From: Planctomycetota bacterium
Lineage (GTDB): Bacteria > Planctomycetota > UBA8742 > UBA2392
Length of the DNA stretch: 64,000 nucleotides
NCBI GenBank assembly: GCA_027493625.1
Contig: JAOSKM010000003.1
Span: 310,001 to 374,000 of the forward strand
Direction of reading: 5' to 3'
Shown: piece by piece, positions 57,698-64,000 of the stretch
Numbering within the stretch: position 1 is the stretch's first letter
How the letters are laid out: each line of letters starts with the position of its first letter
Made by a program: the position numbers and the translations under genes
The notes under the pieces: generated by a model
Seen by the model: the letters and a program-made list of their open reading frames with translations, nothing else
Told to the model about the DNA's origin: nothing
Databases searched by the model: none

Positions 57698-60600
57698 ATG
57701 GGGTCTTCCTTTAATCTGCGGCGCTGGCGCGGGCCTGTGCTGGGCGGCGCTCTTGCGCTGGCACTGGCGGCCGGCCTGGCGCCATTTAATGGCCAGGACA
57801 AAGCGCCTGACCTGGGCGGCAGCGACCGCTACCTCGCCCACATCTCGACCGACAAGCCGATCTATCGGCCCGGCGAGACGCTGTACCTGCGCTCGGTGCT
57901 GCTGCACGCCTTCAAGCACACGCCGCTGAAGGGCTACCAGTACGGCCACGTGAAGGTGACCAACTCGCGCGGTTCGGCGGTGATGGAATCTGACTTCCGC
58001 ATCGACGATTCCGCGGGCGGCGCAAGCTGGGAAATCCCCAAGAACATGGCCGGCGGCGAATACACCGTGAAGGTCAGCTTCCCCGGCTCCGGCCACGCGC
58101 CCGCCGAGCGCAAGTTCGACATCCGCGCCTACCGCGCCCCCGCGCATCAAGAGCCAGCTCGAATTCGTGCGCAAAGCCTACGGCCCCGGCGACACCGTCA
58201 GCGCCGTGCTGAACGCCACCCGCGCCGAGGGCGGCGCGCCCAAGGGCGCCAAGGTCACGGCCGTGGCGCGCATCGACGGCGCCGAGGTGTGGCGCGGCGA
58301 AACCAGGGTTGACGCCGAGGGCAACTGCTCCGTCAGCTTTGACCTGCCGAAGCAAATCGAAACCGGCGTGGGCTCGCTCTCGCTGGTGATCGAGGACGGC
58401 GGCGTGGTCGAGACCGCCAGCAAAACCCTGCCGATCCTGCTGCAGCAGATTCCGATCAGCTTCAGCCCCGAGGGCGGCGACCTGGTCGCCGGCCTGGAGT
58501 GCGGCCTGTACTTCGAGGCGCTGACGCCCTGGGGCGACCCGGCCGACGTCAGCGGCGAAATCCGCGACGCCGCAGGCAACCGCGTGGCCGACTTCAGCAC
58601 CACGCACGAAGGACGCGGCAGCCTGAAGTTCACGCCCGCCGCGGACACCGAATACTTCGCCCACATCACGAATCCGAAGGGCATCACCGTGGCGGCGCCG
58701 CTGCCCAAAGTATTGAAGGAAGGCGCAAGCCTGCGCGCCGCGCAGCCGGTGTATGGCGCCGGCGAGGCGCTGGGCTTCAACGTCGCCAGCAGCAAGGGCG
58801 GCGCCTGCAAGCTGGTGCTGTCGCAACGCGAGACCGAAGTGGCCGCGCAGAAACTTGACCTGAAGGCCGGCGAAAGCGCGCTGGTCAGCCTGACGCCCGC
58901 CACGGACATCGACGGCGTGCTGCGCGCCACCCTGTTTGACGCCGACGACAAGCCGCTCGCCGAGCGCCTGGTGTTCCGCAAGCCCCAGCGCGAGCTGAAC
59001 ATCGAGATCGTCGCCAGCCCCGAAAATGCAGTGCCCGGCGACAAGGTGGAACTCACGATCCGCACCACCACCTCCAAGGGCGAGCCGGTTTCGGCCACGG
59101 TCGGCCTGACCGTCACCGACGACGCGGTGCTGCAGATGATCGAGAAGCGCCAGCAGGCTCCGCGCCTGCCGGTGATGGCGCTGCTTGAGAACGAAGTCGA
59201 TCACATCGAAGACGCGCACGTCTACCTCAGTGCCGATCCGAAGGCCGCGGCGGGCATCGACCTGCTGATGGGCACCCAGGGCTGGCGCCGCTTCAGCTAC
59301 CTGAACGCCGACGAGTTCATGAAGAAGCACGGCGACAAGGCCAAGCGCGCCCTGGCGTTCCGCGAGGAAGTGAAACCGCGCAGCGCCGTGGGGCTCGGCG
59401 GCGGCGTGGGCGGAGGGGGCGGCGTAAGGCGCGCCGGCGCGCCGCAGCCGGAAGACGCCCGTAATGACGTCAACGAAGACGGCGCCCTCGAAGCCCAGGG
59501 TGAAGCCCCACCGGAGCCGAACAATGCGCCGCCCGTCGAAGAACCGGCCGAGGAAAAGGCCGCCAGCAAGGTCCACCGCGACGCCGAAGAGGCCGAGATG
59601 GCCGACGACAAGATCGCGGGTGCGCCGATGCGCCGCCGCCAGGCCATGGTGGCGATCCGCGAGTACGCCCACCAGCTGCGCGAAGGCCGCCAGGCAGGCG
59701 ACCGCAAGGACTTCACCGAGACGCTGTACTGGAACGCCGGCGTGAAGACCAACGAGCGCGGCGAGGCCAAGGTCAGCTTCTTCCTCAGTGACTCGGTCAC
59801 CAGCTTCCGCGTGATGGCCGACGGCTTCAACGAAGCAGGCGCGCTCGGCCAGTCCGACGCGCTGATCACCTCGCGCAAGCCTTTCTACCTCGAGCCCAAG
59901 CTGCCGCTGGAAGTCACGGCGGGCGACGTGGTGATGCTGCCCGTCAGCCTGGTGAACTCCACCAGTGGCGGCATGAAGGTGGTGCTGGAAGCGACCGGGG
60001 GCGAGGCCATCTCGCTGCCCGAGAACTTCAACGGCGAGCTCGAGCTCAAGTCCGATTCGCGCGGTCGCCTGCTGCTGCCGGTCCGCGTGGGCCGCGCCAA
60101 CGGCATGCTGACCCTGACGCTCGACGGAAAGGCCGGCGCATTCAGCGACCGCGTCACACGCGAGTTCGCGGTCAAGCCGCTGGGCTTCCCCATGAGCTAC
60201 ACCGCCGGCGGCATGATGGACAAGCCGCAGGCGATCACCGTGACAATCCCCGAGGACGTGCACCGCAGCAGCATCACCACCTCGGCCAGGGTGTACCCCA
60301 CACCGGCGGCCAACCTGATGGCGGCCATGGAGACGCTGATCCGCGCGCCCTATGGCTGATTCGAGCAGTGTAGCTCGGTGAGCTACCCGCTTGTGATGGC
60401 CCAGCAGTACATGACCACCCACACCGGCGTCGATCCGCAGCTGGTGGTGCGCGCCAACGAGATGCTGGAGAAGAGCTACAAGATCCTCACCAGCTTCGAG
60501 TGCAAGGACGGCGGCTTCGAGTGGTTCGGCCAGGGCGCCGGCCACGAAAGCCTGACCGCCTACGGCGTGCTGCAGTTCCAGGACATGGCAAAGGTGTACC

Positions 60601-61766
60601 CGGTCGATGAAGCGATGCTGAAGCGCACCAAGGAATGGCTGCTGAAGCGCCGCAACGACAAGGGCGGCTTCGACGTCAACCCGCGCTTCCTGCACGACTG
60701 GGGCTGCCCGCAGTACATCGCGGACGCCTACATCGTCTGGTCCCTGACCGAGGGCGGTGACCGCAACCTCGACCAGCAGATCGACGTGCTGGTGCGCGAC
60801 GCGGCCGAACGCGATGACCCGTACTACAACGGGCTGGTCGCTCTCAGCCTGTTCAACGTCGATCGCCCCGAAGACGCCCGCAAGCTGCTGGCCCGCGTCG
60901 CCAAGCACCTGAAGGACGACGGCAGCGTGCTTGATTCCAAGACCACGGTGGTCAACTCGCGCGGCGACTCGCTGCTGATCGAGACCACGGCCGTGGCGGC
61001 GCTGGCTTTCCTGCGCGACCGCGAGTATGCGGGCCACGTCGAGAAGGCCATGCAGTGGCTGACCACGCGCTGCAAAGACGGCCGCTTCGGCTCGACCCAG
61101 TCCACGGTGCTGGCGCTGAAGGCGATCGTCGCCTACGACGCCGCGCGCGCCGTGCCCAAGGCCGACGGCACCCTGCTGCTGATCGTGGACGGCAGCGAGT
61201 GGGCCAAGGTGCCCTTCACCAAGGAAACCACCGGCACCATCGAGCTGCCGAACTTCGCCGAGGCGCTGTCGCCCGGCAAGCACCGCATCGAGCTGCGCAT
61301 GAAGGACGGCTCGCCGATGCCGTATTCGTTCGACGTCAGCTTCTACTCGACCAAGCCGAGCAACGACCCGGAGTGCGAGCTGGACCTGACCGTGAGCCTG
61401 AGCAACACCGAGGTCACGGAAGGCGAGTCCACCGAGGTGAACGTCACCCTGCTCAACACCGACAAGCTGGAAGGCCAGAACATGGCCATGGCCATCGTCG
61501 GCCTGCCGGGCGGGCTGGAGCCGCGCCACGAGAAGCTGAAGGAGCTGGTCAAGGCCGGCACCATCAACGCCTACGAGGTCCGCGGCCGTGACGTGATCTT
61601 CTACTTCACCACCATGCAGCCGGGCCAGGAATCGAAGTTCAGCTTCGACGTGATCGCGGCGATCCCCGGCGAGTACAAGGGCCAGGCCAGCCGCGCCTAC
61701 TGCTACTACGCGGACGAGTACCGCAAATGGGTGGACGGCCTGAGCGTCAAGATCAACGCCCGCTAG
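57698..61766 (+). CDS. Bacterial alpha-2-macroglobulin with TGA at the thioester cysteine (probable selenoprotein; one-base insertion at 58137-58141)
   Basis: About 1355 residues when one C of the CCCCC run at 58137-58141 is removed. A signal or anchor helix (GPVLGGALALALAAGLAP) leads to an MG domain with ISTDKPIYRPGETLYL. A Gly- then Pro/Glu-rich loop at about 565-645 is a plausible bait region, followed by the A2M core RKDFTETLYWNAGVKTNERG. The thioester site reads APYG-TGA-FEQCSSVSYP: TGA 60357-60359 is in frame and sits where C-[G/L/F]-EQ has its Cys (about residue 887). The thioester-domain toroid (YKILTSFECKDGGFEWFG, LTAYGVLQFQDMAKVYPVD) and receptor-type C-terminus continue in the same frame. 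A 17-nt hairpin follows. The predicted role is covalent trapping of proteases in the periplasm or at the surface. Confidence 0.82.
60370..60386 (+). promoter_or_regulatory. Candidate bSECIS hairpin for the alpha-2-macroglobulin
   Basis: GTAGCTC-GGT-GAGCTAC forms seven perfect pairs closing a GGU triloop, starting 10 nt after TGA 60357-60359. The apical GGU recalls the loop of the E. coli fdhF element. The spacing, stem length and loop size are the same as at 14372-14388. Confidence 0.75.
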
Positions 61767-61780
61767 GTCAAGCAAACGCA

Positions 61781-61819
61781 AACAGCCCGGGGAGCCATCC
61801 CCGGGCTGTTGTGTTTTTT
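61781..61819. terminator. Rho-independent terminator of the alpha-2-macroglobulin gene
   Basis: AACAGCCCGGGGA and TCCCCGGGCTGTT (13 bp, loop GCCA) are followed by GTGTTTTTT. It also lies 3' of the converging ABC-F gene. Confidence 0.9.
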
Positions 61820-61825
61820 CGCGCT

Positions 61826-63700
<1,875 letters not shown>

Positions 63701-63796
63701 GGCGCGAGCATACCACAAACCGCGCGCAGGCCAGCCACCGGCACAGCCGCGGAATCACACGCCGGCCACGCTTCGGATGTGTCGCCGTCTGAATTC

Positions 63797-64000
63797 TCAA
63801 TGGGCCAGGGCGGGCTCCGGCTCGGGGGCTTCCAGCTCTTCGGGCAGGTGGTCGAGCCGCTCGTGATCACCCAGCTTCAGCTCGGTGGCCGGCTTCAGGT
63901 GCCTGATGCGGCTCAGCACGAACCAGGCCAGCGGCGTTACTCCGCCCAGGAAGAACATCACGCCGCCCACGGCGCGCAGCCAGGTCAGGGTCTGGAATGT
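63797..64000 (-). CDS. Heme-copper oxidase subunit I (cbb3/NOR-type), C-terminal fragment
   Basis: The last 67 residues of a gene that continues past the right edge. TLTWLRAVGGVMFFLGGVTPLAWFVL matches the last transmembrane helix of cbb3-type oxidase/nitric-oxide reductase catalytic subunits (LxWLRxxGDxxFxxGAL pattern), followed by a charged tail ending EPEPALAH. None of the heme or copper ligands is in the window. If correct, it indicates an aerobic or microaerobic respiratory chain. The assignment rests on one helix. Confidence 0.5.
   Translation of the reverse strand, partial: TFQTLTWLRAVGGVMFFLGGVTPLAWFVLSRIRHLKPATELKLGDHERLDHLPEELEAPEPEPALAH

Noticed and set aside
57698-61766. TGA as a general sense codon (genome-wide recoding)
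   Set aside because: Many genes here end in TGA at the normal family length (for example thrB, hemB, pcm), and tryptophan is TGG. Only the two cysteine positions have internal TGA.

Overview
This 64 kb window comes from a GC-rich (roughly two thirds G+C, judged by eye), Gram-negative-type bacterium with a free-living, respiring lifestyle. The mix of TlpA-like exported thioredoxin-fold proteins, VIT/vWA/PDZ lipoproteins with prenyltransferase-type helical repeats, a bacterial alpha-2-macroglobulin, a FecR-like membrane protein, PPM phosphatase-STAND-TPR fusions and REP-type palindromes looks planctomycete-like, but no rRNA is present and the phylum is an inference. Housekeeping genes include hom-thrB, pcm, hemB-yidD, two ABC-F ATPases, a tRNA-Pro(TGG) and the end of a heme-copper oxidase subunit. 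At least ten single-base indels, mostly in homopolymers and including one in hemB, break otherwise intact genes. They look like long-read consensus errors, so the affected CDSs are annotated across the shift.

Layout. 0-4.8 kb: end of a FecCD permease, a repeat-rich stretch holding an IS110 element whose ends can be read from an empty paralogous site, and a PDZ protein. 4.8-10 kb: a large STAND-like regulator, a MoaD/ThiS protein, homoserine dehydrogenase and kinase. 10-14.6 kb: a glutaredoxin-like protein with a divergent HxlR regulator, pcm, then three exported TlpA-like paralogues. One has no cysteines, one has CGPC, and one has an in-frame TGA at the first cysteine (UGPC). 14.7-24.5 kb: ABC-F ATPase, a palindrome cluster, hydrolase, WD40 protein, SDR, SRPBCC, VOC, TPR protein, Hsp20. 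24.6-38.3 kb: surface/envelope genes (VIT-vWA-PDZ lipoprotein, repeat protein, TlpA, FecR-like, vWA) plus a nucleosidase-like protein, a ferredoxin-like protein, a rhomboid-like protein and the tRNA. 38.4-43.6 kb: hemB-yidD, a PPM-STAND-TPR signalling protein, a Lys/Gly-rich secreted protein. 43.8-53.6 kb: a radical SAM gene divergent from a translationally coupled three-gene operon of double-AAA+ (HSP100/Clp-like) proteins. 53.6-64 kb: a REP-flanked Y1 transposase, a methyltransferase, a secreted protein, a deiminase-fold protein, a 1355-residue alpha-2-macroglobulin, a second ABC-F and a respiratory oxidase fragment.

Four signals stand out. (1) Two unrelated genes have TGA exactly where an essential cysteine is expected: the thioester Cys of the alpha-2-macroglobulin and the first Cys of a TlpA CxxC. 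Each TGA is followed, after exactly 10 nt, by a perfect 17-nt hairpin (7-bp stem, triloop starting with G). This points to selenocysteine, and a selenocysteine at a macroglobulin thioester is to my knowledge undescribed. (2) The three-gene AAA+ operon has degenerate first ATPase domains, no GYVG pore loop in the second, and, in two of the three proteins, a C-terminal class I release-factor-like module lacking the GGQ domain; this suggests an uncharacterised ribosome-linked HSP100 system. (3) The 12-bp palindrome TTGACNNGTCAA occurs nine times, always inside genes and in more than one reading frame, far above expectation: a candidate chromosome-wide protein-binding site. (4) The IS110 element carries sequences consistent with a bridge RNA matched to its present insertion site.
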